Shown here one piece after another: positions 1 to 9,340 of a stretch of 64,000 nt of DNA. The notes below the pieces were generated by a model. It saw nothing but the letters and a program-made list of their open reading frames with translations, was not told the DNA's origin and did not search any database. The stretch lies in the NCBI GenBank assembly GCA_902825875.1, contig CADECP010000018.1, forward strand, positions 38,783 through 102,782. The letters run 5' to 3'. The position numbers and the translations under genes were made by a program. Source of the DNA: an uncultured Acidobacteriota bacterium. GTDB lineage: Bacteria > Acidobacteriota > Blastocatellia > RBC074. Each line of letters opens with the position of its first letter. The stretch's first letter is position 1.

Positions 1-194
1 CCAGCCTCTGCCAGTGGAAGAAAATTTTTGCTATTGGCCTTTTCATGCTGAATGACAGCTACATAGTCGGCGTCAAACAAGCAATGTGCAGTTTCGGCAA
101 TTTGCCTTGCAGCTTCTTCAGGAAGTGAGTTTCCTAGATCAAGGTCAATTTTCTGAAGTATCAGGGTAATGCTCGGCGTACTCTTGGCATCCAT
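1..194 (-). CDS. Partial GAF-like sensor protein (N-terminus only)
   Basis: The first 64 codons of a gene that runs off the left edge of the window. It starts at the ATG complementary to 192-194, with a good ribosome site (AAGGA) about 5 bases upstream. The visible residues begin MDAKSTPSITLILQ and include FDADYVAVIQHEK. The pattern of an amphipathic helix followed by 'DAD-x-V-A-V' strands resembles the start of a GAF domain, as found in sensor kinases and cyclases. That reading is an inference from a short fragment; the effector part, if any, is outside the window. It is divergent from the next gene, with about 180 bases between them. Confidence 0.5.
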   Translation of the reverse strand, partial: MDAKSTPSITLILQKIDLDLGNSLPEEAARQIAETAHCLFDADYVAVIQHEKANSKNFLPLAEA

Positions 195-375
195 TATCCT
201 TGCTCCAAAGTGTTCATAGGCTTACGCTAAAAGTAGTAACTGACGCTTGAATGATACACAGGCGCTTTCTTTAAGGCCAGAAAACGATTGCAACCAAAAG
301 AGATTTGCACGATATTCCAGCCGAAATTATCCATCGAAAAATTAGCGGGCTTCAGGCCTTAACTTGGAGGAACGA

Positions 376-1269
376 ATGAATCTTTTGTCGTTTAGAGCAG
401 TGTATTTGTTGGTTGTGTTGGGTGTGTCGGCTTTGGCGCAATCGAAACTCGATCAAGCGAAAGCGCAAATCGAAACCGTCATTGCCGCCAGTGGCGCAGA
501 AGTCGTCGGCGTAGCCGTTTATGATCTGCAAACCAAACAGACTTTGTTCATCAATGAAAAAGTCAGTCTGCACGCCGCCAGCACCATGAAGTTGCCGGTG
601 ATGATGGAACTGTTTCGGCTGGTCGAAGAAAAGAAGTTGCGATTGACCGATCCGATTGAAGTCAAAAACAAATTCTTCAGCATCATTGATGGCAGCGAAT
701 ACCGGCTGAACAAAACCGACGACAGCGACGAAGAGGTCTACAACCGCATCGGCCAGAAAATGACTGTGCTGGAATTGACCGACCACATGATTACCTGGAG
801 CAGCAATCTGGCGACGAACATCCTGATCGAACGCGCAGGGCCGGAAAACATCATGAAGTTGATGGCCGAACTTGGCGCAAACGACATTCGCGTGTTGCGC
901 GGCGTAGAAGATTCCAAAGCATTCAGGGCGGGGAAGAACAACACTACGACGGCTTATGATTTGATGGTGTTGTTGCGGGCGATTGCCGAAAACAAGTTCA
1001 AGAGCAAACGCGCTTGCGAAAAGATGGTCGAGATTTTGGCGGCGCAGCATTTCAACGACGGCATTCCGGCGGGATTGCCTACGGCGACCAAAGTGGCTCA
1101 CAAAACCGGCGAAATCACCAAACACAAACACGATGCCGGAATCGTTTATCCGGTCGGTGGCAAACCTTATGTGATTGTCGTGCTGACCAAAGGCATCGAA
1201 AGCGACAAACAAAGCGGTAAACTGATTGCCGAGATTTCGCGTCTTGTATATGCGGCGTTAAGAAATTGA
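376..1269 (+). CDS. Class A beta-lactamase-like serine hydrolase, exported
   Basis: Predicted 297 aa exported protein with a signal peptide ([23 protein letters not shown]). It carries the penicillin-recognising serine hydrolase motifs in order: STMK at about residues 69-72 (nucleophile Ser and Lys), S-S-N at 142-144 (the SxN motif), and KTG at 243-245. The omega-loop region reads RGVEDSKAF, so a Glu is present, but the usual ExxLN pattern is not. It could therefore be a true class A enzyme or a related hydrolase or D,D-peptidase. The ATG at 376 is preferred because GGAGGA lies 5-10 bases upstream; the frame also has an upstream TTG at 364. It is not next to the BlaI/BlaR-like pair, which is about 39 kb away. 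Confidence 0.8.
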   Translation: MNLLSFRAVYLLVVLGVSALAQSKLDQAKAQIETVIAASGAEVVGVAVYDLQTKQTLFINEKVSLHAASTMKLPVMMELFRLVEEKKLRLTDPIEVKNKFFSIIDGSEYRLNKTDDSDEEVYNRIGQKMTVLELTDHMITWSSNLATNILIERAGPENIMKLMAELGANDIRVLRGVEDSKAFRAGKNNTTTAYDLMVLLRAIAENKFKSKRACEKMVEILAAQHFNDGIPAGLPTATKVAHKTGEITKHKHDAGIVYPVGGKPYVIVVLTKGIESDKQSGKLIAEISRLVYAALRN

Positions 1270-1397
1270 CCAAACCGACTTTTGCCTTTTGGGGGGTGAT
1301 TCTCTAAATTACGCGCGGCTTTCCCGAAGGCAGGTTTGCAGACCAATAAACACAAATCGGCGTCAAAACGCTGTTTCGGTTTTCAAGTGAGTAACGA

Positions 1398-3293
1398 ATG
1401 ATCGGCAGAATCATAGGCAATTATCGTATCACCAGCGAACTGGCGCACGGCGGCATGGGAACGGTTTATCGCGGGCAACACGTCAATTTGCCGCGCGAAA
1501 TCGTTGTCAAATCCATTCTGCTCGGAGCCTTTTCTCCTTCGGCGCAATCGCATCTGAAAGCCAGGTTTCGCCGCGAAGCCTACATTCAGTCTCAGCTAGA
1601 TCATCCGAACATCGTTCGCGTTTACGAATTTTTCACCGCCGAAGACAACTACTATCTGGTGATGGAATACGTGCCGGGCATGAGTTTGAAAGACCTGCTG
1701 TCCAGGCAGGGCGTGCCGACGCCGGCTCAGGCGGTGTACCTGTGCAAACAGGCGTTGTCGGCGTTGGAATACGCGCACAACTTCACCTACGTTGATGAAT
1801 CGGACATTCGCCACACGGGCATCATTCACCGCGACATCAAACCGGCGAACATGCTGTTGGACAACAAAGGTCGCCTGAAAATCACCGACTTCGGCATTGT
1901 CAAAGTGTTGGGCGAACCGAATTCCGGCAGCGGCATGACTCAAACCGGATTTCATCCCGGAACGGTTGAATATATGTCGCCGGAACAATTGCTCGGACTC
2001 GACATTGATGTGCGGTCGGATTTGTACAGTCTGGGCGTGACGTTTTACGAAATGCTGAGCGGGCGATTGCCGTTTCTGCGTTCGGCAACCGGTTCCGATT
2101 GGGAAGTTCGCAAAGGGCACATCGAAGTTCCGCCGCCGCCGATTCAGAATTTGCGGCCTGACCTGCCGCCTACGCTGGCGGCGATCATCATGCGTTCGCT
2201 GCAAAAAAGCCCCAACGAACGTTATCAAACCGCCGGAGAATTTCTGGATGCTTTGCAAATTCACGAACGCACTGTCGGCGCTGATACGCAAAAAACGCCT
2301 AGCGGCAGATTGACCAAGCCGTTGTTTGCGGCTCCGACTGTGATTTCCGATGCGGCAACGTTGATTGCAGGGACTGAACCAAAGCCGATTTCGGCATCTG
2401 CTGCTGCGGCCAATGCGCCGCCGATTGTCGCGCCGGTTTTACAGGCGGCTTCGGTTCCGCCAACCAATTCGCCGATGCAGGAAGCCGAAACAATTCCGCT
2501 GGCTCAGTTGAAAACCGCCAGCCCGTCGAATTCCGGTGGAGTTGCGAAACCGGTTTCCGCTGCGACTGCTGACGAAGAAACCATCGTCGTCGTCAAACCG
2601 AAATCTGCCGGGAGCAAGTTTGGCCTGGTGTTGGGAGCCTGCGGCTTATTGGTGGCAGGCACAGCCGCCGGAGCTTATTTCTTTTCGGAACATGGGCGCA
2701 TCAACGAACAAAACCTGTCTGCTCAAATCGCCGCAACGCCTTCGCCGACAGTGACGCCGACAGGGACAGCCAAACCAACTCCGAAGCCGAAAACTTCGCC
2801 GACGCAGGCGGCTGTGACGCAGCCAACCGCAACACCTACGCCAAGTCTGGCCGAACGTGCCAGCGCGGTGCTGAATCAGGCCAAAGCTCTGGAAGACCGC
2901 GAGCAATACGCCGAAGCGATTGCCAAGTATCAGGAATATCAACAGATCAATCCCAACTCCGCCGAATCCAGTCTGGTCAGTACGAAGCTGAATATGCTGG
3001 TGAATCTTCAACGCGCTCTGAACGAAGCCAAAGCCGATCTCGATGCCAAACGGTATCAAATGGCGCGCGAGCGATACCGCAGAATTCTTCAGTCAAAACC
3101 GGAATCATCCATCGCCAAGGCCGGAATGCTTGAAGCGCAAACCAAACTTGTTGTCGAACCGCCGCCTTTTACAATGGAACGCCCGCAGACTCCTCTGCCT
3201 AATCCGAATGGAAACCGAAATCGCCAGCAGCGTGTTCCGCCTACGCTGAAACGATTGCCAACGCCGACTCCGAAACCTGATTCCCAGCAATGA
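1398..3293 (+). CDS. Membrane-anchored Ser/Thr protein kinase with C-terminal TPR-like region
   Basis: 631 aa. The kinase domain occupies about residues 8-290: glycine loop [14 protein letters not shown]-binding Lys38 in VVKSI, Glu60, catalytic HRDIKPAN (Asp146), DFG at 164-166 and the SPEQ segment. All key catalytic residues are present. A low-complexity Ala/Pro/Thr linker follows, then one membrane helix ([20 protein letters not shown]), a Thr/Pro-rich stretch, and an outside region with TPR-like helices ([19 protein letters not shown]). There are no PASTA repeats. This arrangement fits a Hanks-type transmembrane receptor kinase; the ligand is unknown. The ribosome site is weak. Two nucleotidyltransferase genes follow 18 bases downstream on the same strand. 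Confidence 0.9.
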   Translation: MIGRIIGNYRITSELAHGGMGTVYRGQHVNLPREIVVKSILLGAFSPSAQSHLKARFRREAYIQSQLDHPNIVRVYEFFTAEDNYYLVMEYVPGMSLKDLLSRQGVPTPAQAVYLCKQALSALEYAHNFTYVDESDIRHTGIIHRDIKPANMLLDNKGRLKITDFGIVKVLGEPNSGSGMTQTGFHPGTVEYMSPEQLLGLDIDVRSDLYSLGVTFYEMLSGRLPFLRSATGSDWEVRKGHIEVPPPPIQNLRPDLPPTLAAIIMRSLQKSPNERYQTAGEFLDALQIHERTVGADTQKTPSGRLTKPLFAAPTVISDAATLIAGTEPKPISASAAAANAPPIVAPVLQAASVPPTNSPMQEAETIPLAQLKTASPSNSGGVAKPVSAATADEETIVVVKPKSAGSKFGLVLGACGLLVAGTAAGAYFFSEHGRINEQNLSAQIAATPSPTVTPTGTAKPTPKPKTSPTQAAVTQPTATPTPSLAERASAVLNQAKALEDREQYAEAIAKYQEYQQINPNSAESSLVSTKLNMLVNLQRALNEAKADLDAKRYQMARERYRRILQSKPESSIAKAGMLEAQTKLVVEPPPFTMERPQTPLPNPNGNRNRQQRVPPTLKRLPTPTPKPDSQQ

Positions 3294-3311
3294 TGACAAT
3301 CAGATTTTGTT

Positions 3312-4247
3312 GTGAAAGATAAATCACGCTACCAAGTTCATCTGATTCTGCCCACTGGCACGCAAATCGTTTCGCGCGCTGAGGTCAAATCGCCTGCTGG
3401 CGAATTGCTGGTTCCGCGCGGCGCGGTCGGCGAAGTCGTCAGGTCGCCGGACGACGGTTCGCATTCGTATCGAGTTCGTTTCATCAACGGCATCGAAACC
3501 GCTTTGCAGCGCCACGAAATGACGATTCGTAAACAGTTTCAGCGCGAAGCGACGCAGCCGGAAACTGGCGCGATGGATGAGTTGAATCTTTACGACTTTG
3601 TTTTTTACCGCTGCATTGTCGGCTCACGCGCATTCGGACTGGATACCGAAGAATCCGATACCGATCGTCGAGGCATTTATCTGCCGCCTGCTGAGTTGCA
3701 TTGGTCTTTGTATGGCGTGCCTGAACAACTGGAAAACGACGCGACTCAAGAGTGTTATTGGGAGTTGCAGAAGTTTCTGATTCTGGCGCTCAAAGCCAAT
3801 CCGAATATATTGGAATGCCTTTGGTCGCCGCTGGTCGAAACCAAAACTCCATTGGCCGAAGAGTTACTGGCAATGCGTGAATGTTTTTTGTCGCGGCTGG
3901 TGTATCAAACCTACAACGGTTATGTGATGTCGCAATTCAAAAAACTCGAACAGGATTTGCGCTCGACCGGAACGGTTCGCTGGAAACACGCCATGCACTT
4001 GATTCGCTTGCTGATGTCGGGAGTGACTGTGCTGAAAGAAGCTTTCGTGCCAGTCAACGTCGGTGACCGCCGAAGCTTTTTGCTGGCCATCAAACACGGT
4101 CAGATGGATTGGGCGGAGATCAATCAATTGCGGCTGAGTTTGCATGAAGACTTCGATGCTGCGTTGGCTGCAACGAAACTGCCCGATCGCCCGGATTACA
4201 AACGCGCCAACGCTTTTCTGATCGAAGCGCGCCGCTCAGCGATGTGA
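3312..4247 (+). CDS. COG3541-type predicted nucleotidyltransferase with extra N-terminal domain
   Basis: 311 aa from a GTG start. Residues 1 to about 80 form an extra beta-rich domain (HLILPTGTQIVSRAEV...). From about residue 85 the protein resembles the DNA-polymerase-beta-superfamily nucleotidyltransferases of COG3541 (YcgL group): GSRAFGLDTEESDTDRRGIY contains the G-S motif followed by the paired acidic residues SDTD that would bind metal. The helical C-terminal half carries conserved-looking basic and aromatic residues. Substrate and product are unknown. A second member of the same family follows 15 bases downstream, so they probably form an operon and may be a divergent tandem duplication. 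Confidence 0.75.
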   Translation: MKDKSRYQVHLILPTGTQIVSRAEVKSPAGELLVPRGAVGEVVRSPDDGSHSYRVRFINGIETALQRHEMTIRKQFQREATQPETGAMDELNLYDFVFYRCIVGSRAFGLDTEESDTDRRGIYLPPAELHWSLYGVPEQLENDATQECYWELQKFLILALKANPNILECLWSPLVETKTPLAEELLAMRECFLSRLVYQTYNGYVMSQFKKLEQDLRSTGTVRWKHAMHLIRLLMSGVTVLKEAFVPVNVGDRRSFLLAIKHGQMDWAEINQLRLSLHEDFDAALAATKLPDRPDYKRANAFLIEARRSAM

Positions 4248-4262
4248 CGCGAGGAATCCACC

Positions 4263-5027
4263 ATGAACTTTGATCCACGAATCGAGCGCGAAATTTCCGA
4301 ACAGCCTTATCCGTTGCTGTTTGCCACTATCAGCGGAGCGCATCTTTACGGCTTTCCGTCGCCGGATTCCGATTACGACCTGCGCGGAGTTCACATTCTG
4401 CCTGTGCGTGAAGTCATTGGTCTGGATGCTGGCCGCGAAACTATCGAGGTTTCTGTCGTCCGCGATGGTTTGGAAATTGATCTGGTGACGCACGATATGA
4501 AGAAGTTCTTTGGTTTGATGCTGAAAAAGAACGGTTACGTGATGGAGCAGGTTTTTTCGCCTTTGGTACTGCGAACTTCGCCGGAACACGAAGAGTTGAA
4601 AGCCATCGCCAGGACATGTCTGACTCGACATCACAGCCATCACTACTTCGGATTCGCCGAAACGCAGTGGAAGCTATTCGACAAAGAACGTCCGCGTCGA
4701 GTTAAGCCATTGCTTTACGTGTATAGAGTCTTACTGACTGGAATTCACCTGATGCGAAGCGGGGAAGTCGAAGCCAATCTGGTCACGCTCAACTCTGAAT
4801 TCAAGTCGCCGTACATTTCCGAATTGATCGCTCGTAAACTTTCCGGCCCTGAAAAATCCACGCTCCAAGATGCGGATATTGAGTTTCATCAACGCGAATA
4901 TCTGCGGCTGAAAAATGAACTGGAACAAGCGCATCAAGCCAGCCAATTGCCGGAAGGCCCAGTGGGCAAAGCTGCCCTCAATGATTTGTTGATTCGTTTG
5001 CGAATGGCTTCGATTGAGCGAGCCTGA
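4263..5027 (+). CDS. COG3541-type predicted nucleotidyltransferase
   Basis: 254 aa, ATG start with GAGGA upstream. The core motif is SGAHLYGFPSPDSDYDLRG: the G-[SA] loop followed by SDYD, the metal-binding acidic pair of the polymerase-beta nucleotidyltransferase fold. Residues HHSHHYFGFAETQW and KPLLYVYRVLLTGIHLM form the helical C-terminal part typical of COG3541. It is shorter than its upstream neighbour and lacks that protein's N-terminal domain. The two genes are close together and co-directional. The role of the family is not established, and no toxin, HEPN or reverse-transcriptase partner is adjacent. Confidence 0.78.
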   Translation: MNFDPRIEREISEQPYPLLFATISGAHLYGFPSPDSDYDLRGVHILPVREVIGLDAGRETIEVSVVRDGLEIDLVTHDMKKFFGLMLKKNGYVMEQVFSPLVLRTSPEHEELKAIARTCLTRHHSHHYFGFAETQWKLFDKERPRRVKPLLYVYRVLLTGIHLMRSGEVEANLVTLNSEFKSPYISELIARKLSGPEKSTLQDADIEFHQREYLRLKNELEQAHQASQLPEGPVGKAALNDLLIRLRMASIERA

Positions 5028-5135
5028 AGCTATCGCCGCTTTTTAATGGTTCAAGCCTCTTGTCTGATTTCGCGCCATCAAGCACTATTTCGTCTGCACA
5101 AATCCCAAAAACTTTCTTGCGGTTGAACGTTCTCA

Positions 5136-5972
5136 ATGACTAAAGAACAAGCCCGTTCTCAATTTGCCGAACTTGTTTCGCGTGACGAAACCACTTTGGA
5201 ACTGGACCGCGCGGCGCTGCTGATCGCCGCCGGAGAGTATCCGCGTTTGGATGTCGAAGAGTATCTGGCCGAACTGGATGCTTTTGCCGATATGGCTCGC
5301 GCTCGTGACGATGCGTTTGCCGATCCGCTGGTCAGAATCAGGCGGTTGAGCAATTTGCTCTTTGATGAATTGCAATTTCGCGGCAATGCCGAAAAGTACT
5401 ACGACGCTCGAAACAGTTTTTTGAACGATGTGATTGACCGTCGGCTGGGATTGCCTATCACATTGTCGGTGGTGATGATCGAAATCGGGCGACGAATCGG
5501 ATTGAAGCTCTTTGGTGTGGGAATGCCCGGCCACTTTATGGCGAAGTACGCCGACGATGAACAGGAAATTTTCGTTGATCCCTTTCACGGCGGGCGCATC
5601 GTCAACGAAGAACGATGCCAGGACATGGTTTCGGAAATGTACAAAGGTCAGATGAAGTTTCATCCGTCGTTTTTGTACGCAGTCGGCAAAAAACAAATTC
5701 TGGCGCGAATGCTGCAAAACCTGAAAGGCATTTATTCCCGCGCCAAAAACTATCATCAGACTTTGGCGATGATTGAGCTTGCGTTGTTGGTCAATCCCGA
5801 AGCTTTGGCTGAAATCCGAGACCGCGGAATGGTTTGTTTTGCGTTGGGAAAATATGGCCAGGCCAGAATGGATTTCGAAGAATACCTGCGTCGTTCGCCT
5901 CAAGCGGACGATGCCAGCGAAATCAAAAAACGGCTGATTCAGTTGCGCCAAAAACAAGCGCAACTGAATTGA
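5136..5972 (+). CDS. SirB1-like transglutaminase-fold/TPR protein
   Basis: 278 aa. It resembles the SirB1 (transglutaminase-like core 2) family: an N-terminal helical region, then LNDVIDRRLGLPITLSVVMIEIGRRIGLKLFGVGMPGHFMAKY, in which the LP-I-x-L-x-x-x and GxGxPGHF blocks are characteristic (here shown in parts), then a C-terminal TPR-like section (QTLAMIELALLVNPEALAEIRDRG). The usual papain-type Cys is not obvious at the helix start, as in most SirB1 members, so enzymatic activity is doubtful. It stands alone between the nucleotidyltransferase pair and a strong bidirectional terminator. Confidence 0.8.
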   Translation: MTKEQARSQFAELVSRDETTLELDRAALLIAAGEYPRLDVEEYLAELDAFADMARARDDAFADPLVRIRRLSNLLFDELQFRGNAEKYYDARNSFLNDVIDRRLGLPITLSVVMIEIGRRIGLKLFGVGMPGHFMAKYADDEQEIFVDPFHGGRIVNEERCQDMVSEMYKGQMKFHPSFLYAVGKKQILARMLQNLKGIYSRAKNYHQTLAMIELALLVNPEALAEIRDRGMVCFALGKYGQARMDFEEYLRRSPQADDASEIKKRLIQLRQKQAQLN

Positions 5973-5987
5973 AGATTTCGGAAAAAT

Positions 5988-6033
5988 AAAAGGACGCCAA
6001 GTCTGCTCTGACAAACAGACCTGACGTCCTTTT
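5988..6033. terminator. Bidirectional rho-independent terminator
   Basis: The arms AAAAGGACG (5988-5996) and CGTCCTTTT (6025-6033) pair perfectly, and an inner GTCTG/CAGAC stem extends the hairpin. The A-tract before and T-tract after make it work in both directions. It lies between the convergent SirB1-like gene and rpsT. Confidence 0.85.
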
Positions 6034-6057
6034 ACAATTATGATTTCGCCTGACCGA

Positions 6058-6327
6058 TTACTTGGCAGCCATCGCGTTGACGTGTTGCGTCAAACGGGAT
6101 TTATGGCGAGCCGCCGTGTTGCGTTTCAGGATTCCTTTCTGGATTGATTTATCAATCACAGAAACGGTTGCCGACAACAGCGCCTGAGCATCTCCGGCAT
6201 CGCCGGCGGAAATGGCCGCCCGCAGCTTTTTGATTTGCGAACGGAGACGGGTGCGATTGGCAGAATTGATCAAATTGCGTTTTTTGCTTTGACGTACACG
6301 CTTTTCAGCGGACTTATGATTCGGCAT
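6058..6327 (-). CDS. rpsT: 30S ribosomal protein S20
   Basis: 89 aa, the usual length for bS20. It starts MPNHKSAEKRVRQSKKRN, the highly conserved S20 N-terminus, and is strongly basic and helical throughout (RTRLRSQIKKLRAAI, LKRNTAARHKSRLTQ). It binds 16S rRNA and is needed for assembly of the small subunit. The start is supported by AAGAAGGT immediately upstream. A near-consensus promoter sits 63 bases upstream, so it is probably transcribed alone. Confidence 0.97.
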   Translation of the reverse strand: MPNHKSAEKRVRQSKKRNLINSANRTRLRSQIKKLRAAISAGDAGDAQALLSATVSVIDKSIQKGILKRNTAARHKSRLTQHVNAMAAK

Positions 6328-6389
6328 ACCTTCTTAAACTCTCCTTGAGTGCTACAGACAGATTGAAACTTGGTCTCGGAAAGGCGGGG

Positions 6390-6418
6390 AGTATATTGAC
6401 CGAGTCTGTGGCTGTCAA
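6390..6418 (-). promoter_or_regulatory. Sigma70-type promoter of rpsT
   Basis: Read on the minus strand: TTGACA at 6418-6413, a 17-base spacer, then TATACT at 6395-6390. The -35 box is perfect and the -10 box matches 5 of 6. It points towards rpsT, giving a leader of roughly 55 bases. Confidence 0.8.
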
Positions 6419-6499
6419 GGCGGCGAAGTTACAGCTTGAGCCGTTTCAGTGCCTGAAGTAGCATACGCCCGTTTTCAAACTCCAACTCGATTCAAAACT

Positions 6500-7399
6500 A
6501 TGCCCAAAGCTATATCAGTCCGTGAAGTCAGCAAAAGTTACGGAGACTTCGTCGCCGTCAACAACCTTTCTCTGGAAGTCGAACAAGGCAGCATCTTTGG
6601 ATTACTGGGGCCGAACGGCGCTGGCAAATCCACGACGATTCGCATGATCGTCAACATCACCATGCCTGATGCCGGAGAAATTCGGTTGTTCGATCAACAA
6701 ATGAGCAGCCAGTTACAGGAACGAGTCGGCTACCTGCCGGAAGATCGTGGTTTGTACAAAAAAATGAAGGTCGGCGAACAGTTGGTGTTTTTCGCCGAAT
6801 TGAAAGGTTTGCCACGCGCCGAAGCCGAACGGCGAATTGATCGCTGGCTGGAGCGAATCGAAATGGCCGCGTGGAAACAGAAAAAATGGGAAGAATTGTC
6901 GAAAGGAATGCAGCAGAAAATTCAGTTCGTTTCGACCATTTTGCACGAACCGGAATTGGTAATTCTGGACGAACCGTTTTCAGGACTCGATCCGGTCAGC
7001 GCCGGCCTGTTGAAAGAAATCGTTCAGGAATTGAAGCAGCAAAACCGAACGATCATTTTCTCGACTCACCTGATGGAACAGGCCGAAGAATTGTGTGACG
7101 AAATCTGTTTGATAAATCGCGGGCAAAAAATTCTTGGCGGTTCTGTCCGTGAAATCAAACGCGGATTCGGATGGCGCTACATTGCGATTGACGGCGAAAA
7201 TTTCGATGCTGCGTTGGCTTCGTATCCGCTGGTCAAACAAATCGAACGCCGCCGCGATTTCACCGAAGTTCGATTGAACGGCCACGACGACCCGCAAGCT
7301 TTGTTACAACACTTGCTGACCAGCGGCGCTCGTATCAATCGCTTTGAACTGGTCGCGCCTTCGCTGAACGAAATTTTCATTGAAAGCGTGCGAAACTGA
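6500..7399 (+). CDS. ABC transporter ATP-binding protein (ABC-2/NatA type)
   Basis: 299 aa from the ATG at 6500; the frame is open to a GTG at 6449 but the family begins at this point (MPKAISVREVSKSYG). It carries Walker A GPNGAGKST, the Q-loop region, a signature LSKGMQQK that differs from LSGGQ, Walker B LVILDEPFSGLDP, and the H-loop STHLMEQAEELCD. The C-terminal ~80 residues (DGENFDAALASYPLVKQIE... ending ELVAPSLNEIFIESV) match the accessory domain of NatA-type ATPases that drive ABC-2 exporters. No membrane permease gene is adjacent: the next gene is convergent. Either the partner is elsewhere or it has been lost. Confidence 0.92.
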   Translation: MPKAISVREVSKSYGDFVAVNNLSLEVEQGSIFGLLGPNGAGKSTTIRMIVNITMPDAGEIRLFDQQMSSQLQERVGYLPEDRGLYKKMKVGEQLVFFAELKGLPRAEAERRIDRWLERIEMAAWKQKKWEELSKGMQQKIQFVSTILHEPELVILDEPFSGLDPVSAGLLKEIVQELKQQNRTIIFSTHLMEQAEELCDEICLINRGQKILGGSVREIKRGFGWRYIAIDGENFDAALASYPLVKQIERRRDFTEVRLNGHDDPQALLQHLLTSGARINRFELVAPSLNEIFIESVRN

Positions 7400-7404
7400 C
7401 AGAC

Positions 7405-7428
7405 CTGACAAGCCGGTCAGCCTTTTTT
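7405..7428 (+). terminator. Possible terminator after the ABC ATPase gene
   Basis: A short CTGAC/GTCAG stem (7405-7409 with 7416-7420) is followed by CC and a run of six Ts. It overlaps the stop codon and the last Lys codons of the convergent TPR gene, so the T-run is partly coding for that gene. The stem is weak. Confidence 0.45.
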
Positions 7429-8928
7429 CTTTTTGCCTTTATCGTCTTTGCCCTTGCCGCCGGATTTTTTCAGCACCTCATTGAGCGCGGCTTTGAACTG
7501 GGAATTTTCCGGCTCCAGTTCCGAAGCTCGCCGAAACGCATTGACCGAATCATCCATCTTGCCTTGCCGAAAATACGCCGCGCCGAGATTGTAAAACGCC
7601 GACGAATTGCGCTGATCGAATTGCGTCGCCTGTTGAAAATTGGCAATCGCTGCATCCAGTTTCTGCAACATCATGTAAGCCGTTCCGATGTTGTTATGGA
7701 TGACCGAACTTCGCGGTTCCAGCTTGGCGGCAATGTTCAATTCGTCCAGAGCTTCGTTCGGGCGATTGGCGGCCAGAAACAAATTGCCCAGACTGTTGCG
7801 CGGCACAGCCCAGGTCGGATCATAACTTTGCGCGGCAACATAAGCGTTGATTGCTTCAGCGTATCGGCGCTGCAAGTACAGGATGCCGCCCCAGTTCAAA
7901 TGCACGAACGGGTCTTTGGGCGCAAGCTCAAGAGCTTTTTTGCCTTCCAGATTGGCGCGGTTGAAATCCTGCAACTCGGCATAAACTCGACCGGCGACTG
8001 TGTGCGCCAGCGAAGAATTCGGCGCAAGCTGTATGGATTTTTCGACGGCCTGTTTGGCTTCTTCCAGTCGTTTTTGCACTCGAAGCACATTGGCCAATCC
8101 GGCGTAAGCGTCCGGCCAGTTAGGCTCTTTCTTGATGGCGACGTTGTAATTTTCAATCGCGCGGTCGCGGTTTTCGCGTTTGCCAGTTCGGAACAGCGCG
8201 TTGGCGTAATTGTTGAAAATTCCTGCGTCGCTGGCTCCCGCCTTGAGCGTCGCCTCGTATTCGCCGACGGCCTCTTCGTACTTGTTCAGTTCGTACAGCG
8301 TGTCGGCTCTGCCGCGTCTGGCTTCAATGGAGCTTGGATTTTGAGAGATGGCTTTTTGATATTCGGCATCGGCGTTGGAGTAATCCTTCGCGTCGAACAG
8401 AGATTCCGCCAGGCCGAGTTGAGCGTCCATCGAATCCGATTTCAGCGCCAGCGCCGAGCGAAATGCATCCACTGCCGCACGCGCTTCACCTTTTTCAAGC
8501 AAGGCTTCGGCTTTGGCCAGGCTTTCATCAAACGGCGAAACTGCTGGTTTGGCCGGAGTCGTCGGGGCTGGTTTGGCTTCGACCGGTGGTTTGGTGGGTG
8601 ACGGTTTCGGCGGCGAAATGACAGCGGCAATGGTTCCCGTTGAAGAACCCGGAGCGGTGTTTTGATTTGTGCCAGCAGGTTTTCCGCTTACGTTGATCCC
8701 GCTCACGTCGGCCTGCAAATCCTTGCTGCCGGGATTCGGACGATTGGCCAGCAAGTTCCGCGTCACCAATTTGCGCTGCGGGCGTTTGGCTTGAACCAGC
8801 GGAATCGGTTCTGTGGCCACACCAAGATGGCCGATCATTTGTGCTTCAGTTTTGGTGATTAACAGAGAGAGAGAAACAACGACAACGCACGCTTTGCAAA
8901 AAGCAATTTTGGCTGATTTGGGATTCAT
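7417..8928 (-). CDS. Exported TPR-repeat protein
   Basis: 503 aa from the ATG at 8928, chosen because GAGGAGC lies just upstream and the next residues form a signal peptide (MNPKSAKIAFCKACVVVVSLSLLITKTEAQ). A Pro/Thr/Ala linker occupies about residues 70-150. From there to about residue 490 there are roughly ten tandem TPR units with the W/Y-G-A-F-P pattern (AQLGLAESLFDAKDYSNADAEY, AFYNLGAAYFRQGKMDDSVNAF). The tail is Lys/Gly rich (KGKDDKGKKKKG). It is probably a periplasmic scaffold for protein-protein contacts; partners are unknown. It converges on the ABC ATPase gene with a gap of 17 bases. Confidence 0.88.
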   Translation of the reverse strand: MNPKSAKIAFCKACVVVVSLSLLITKTEAQMIGHLGVATEPIPLVQAKRPQRKLVTRNLLANRPNPGSKDLQADVSGINVSGKPAGTNQNTAPGSSTGTIAAVISPPKPSPTKPPVEAKPAPTTPAKPAVSPFDESLAKAEALLEKGEARAAVDAFRSALALKSDSMDAQLGLAESLFDAKDYSNADAEYQKAISQNPSSIEARRGRADTLYELNKYEEAVGEYEATLKAGASDAGIFNNYANALFRTGKRENRDRAIENYNVAIKKEPNWPDAYAGLANVLRVQKRLEEAKQAVEKSIQLAPNSSLAHTVAGRVYAELQDFNRANLEGKKALELAPKDPFVHLNWGGILYLQRRYAEAINAYVAAQSYDPTWAVPRNSLGNLFLAANRPNEALDELNIAAKLEPRSSVIHNNIGTAYMMLQKLDAAIANFQQATQFDQRNSSAFYNLGAAYFRQGKMDDSVNAFRRASELEPENSQFKAALNEVLKKSGGKGKDDKGKKKKG

Positions 8929-9200
8929 ATCGCTCCTCATTTTCGTAAAGATGCCGGGAATTTTGCGGCACCTCCACGATTGTCTATACGAACGTTCAAT
9001 CAATTACGGGGAATATGGGGCAGACAGCGACGGGGGCAAAGACGCGCGCATCTTATAACAAGGTTGCTTCGCCTGAACAGTTGAGCTTTGAAGCTCGCCA
9101 ATTTTACGAGCGACCTGAGAGAAGTTTTTCGCCAATTTATCGGCGTGAACTTCGCGCTAAATCGCTGTTGAAGCACGTGGTTGATGAGGGGTTGGATTTC

Positions 9201-9229
9201 TTGACACTATTGCAGAGCGCACGTATGAT
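9201..9229 (+). promoter_or_regulatory. Near-consensus sigma70 promoter upstream of the phosphatidyltransferase
   Basis: TTGACA at 9201-9206, a 17-base spacer, and TATGAT at 9224-9229 (5 of 6 to TATAAT). It is the clearest promoter in the 410-base gap between 8928 and 9341 and would give a leader of about 105 bases for the gene at 9341. Apart from this, the gap holds no convincing gene. Confidence 0.75.
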
Positions 9230-9340
9230 TCGCCCCGTCTTACGCAATGTATTTTCGATTCAACAGTTTTGACAGGTTGTTAATCATCAGTCAGCAACTG
9301 CTTGCAGGTAGTTAAATCATAAAGGAAAGAATTAGCAATT

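Noticed and set aside
352..1212. 286-codon minus-strand frame opposite the beta-lactamase-like gene
   Set aside because: Typical GC-driven shadow frame rich in Phe, His, Gln and Arg, without any domain.
5028..5135. Possible riboswitch or leader before the SirB1-like gene
   Set aside because: No stable hairpins or conserved leader motifs are visible in the 108 bases.
9015..9272. 85-codon open frame between the TPR and phosphatidyltransferase genes
   Set aside because: Weak ribosome site, no recognisable domain, and the best promoter of the region lies inside its 3' end, so it looks like a chance frame in a regulatory gap.
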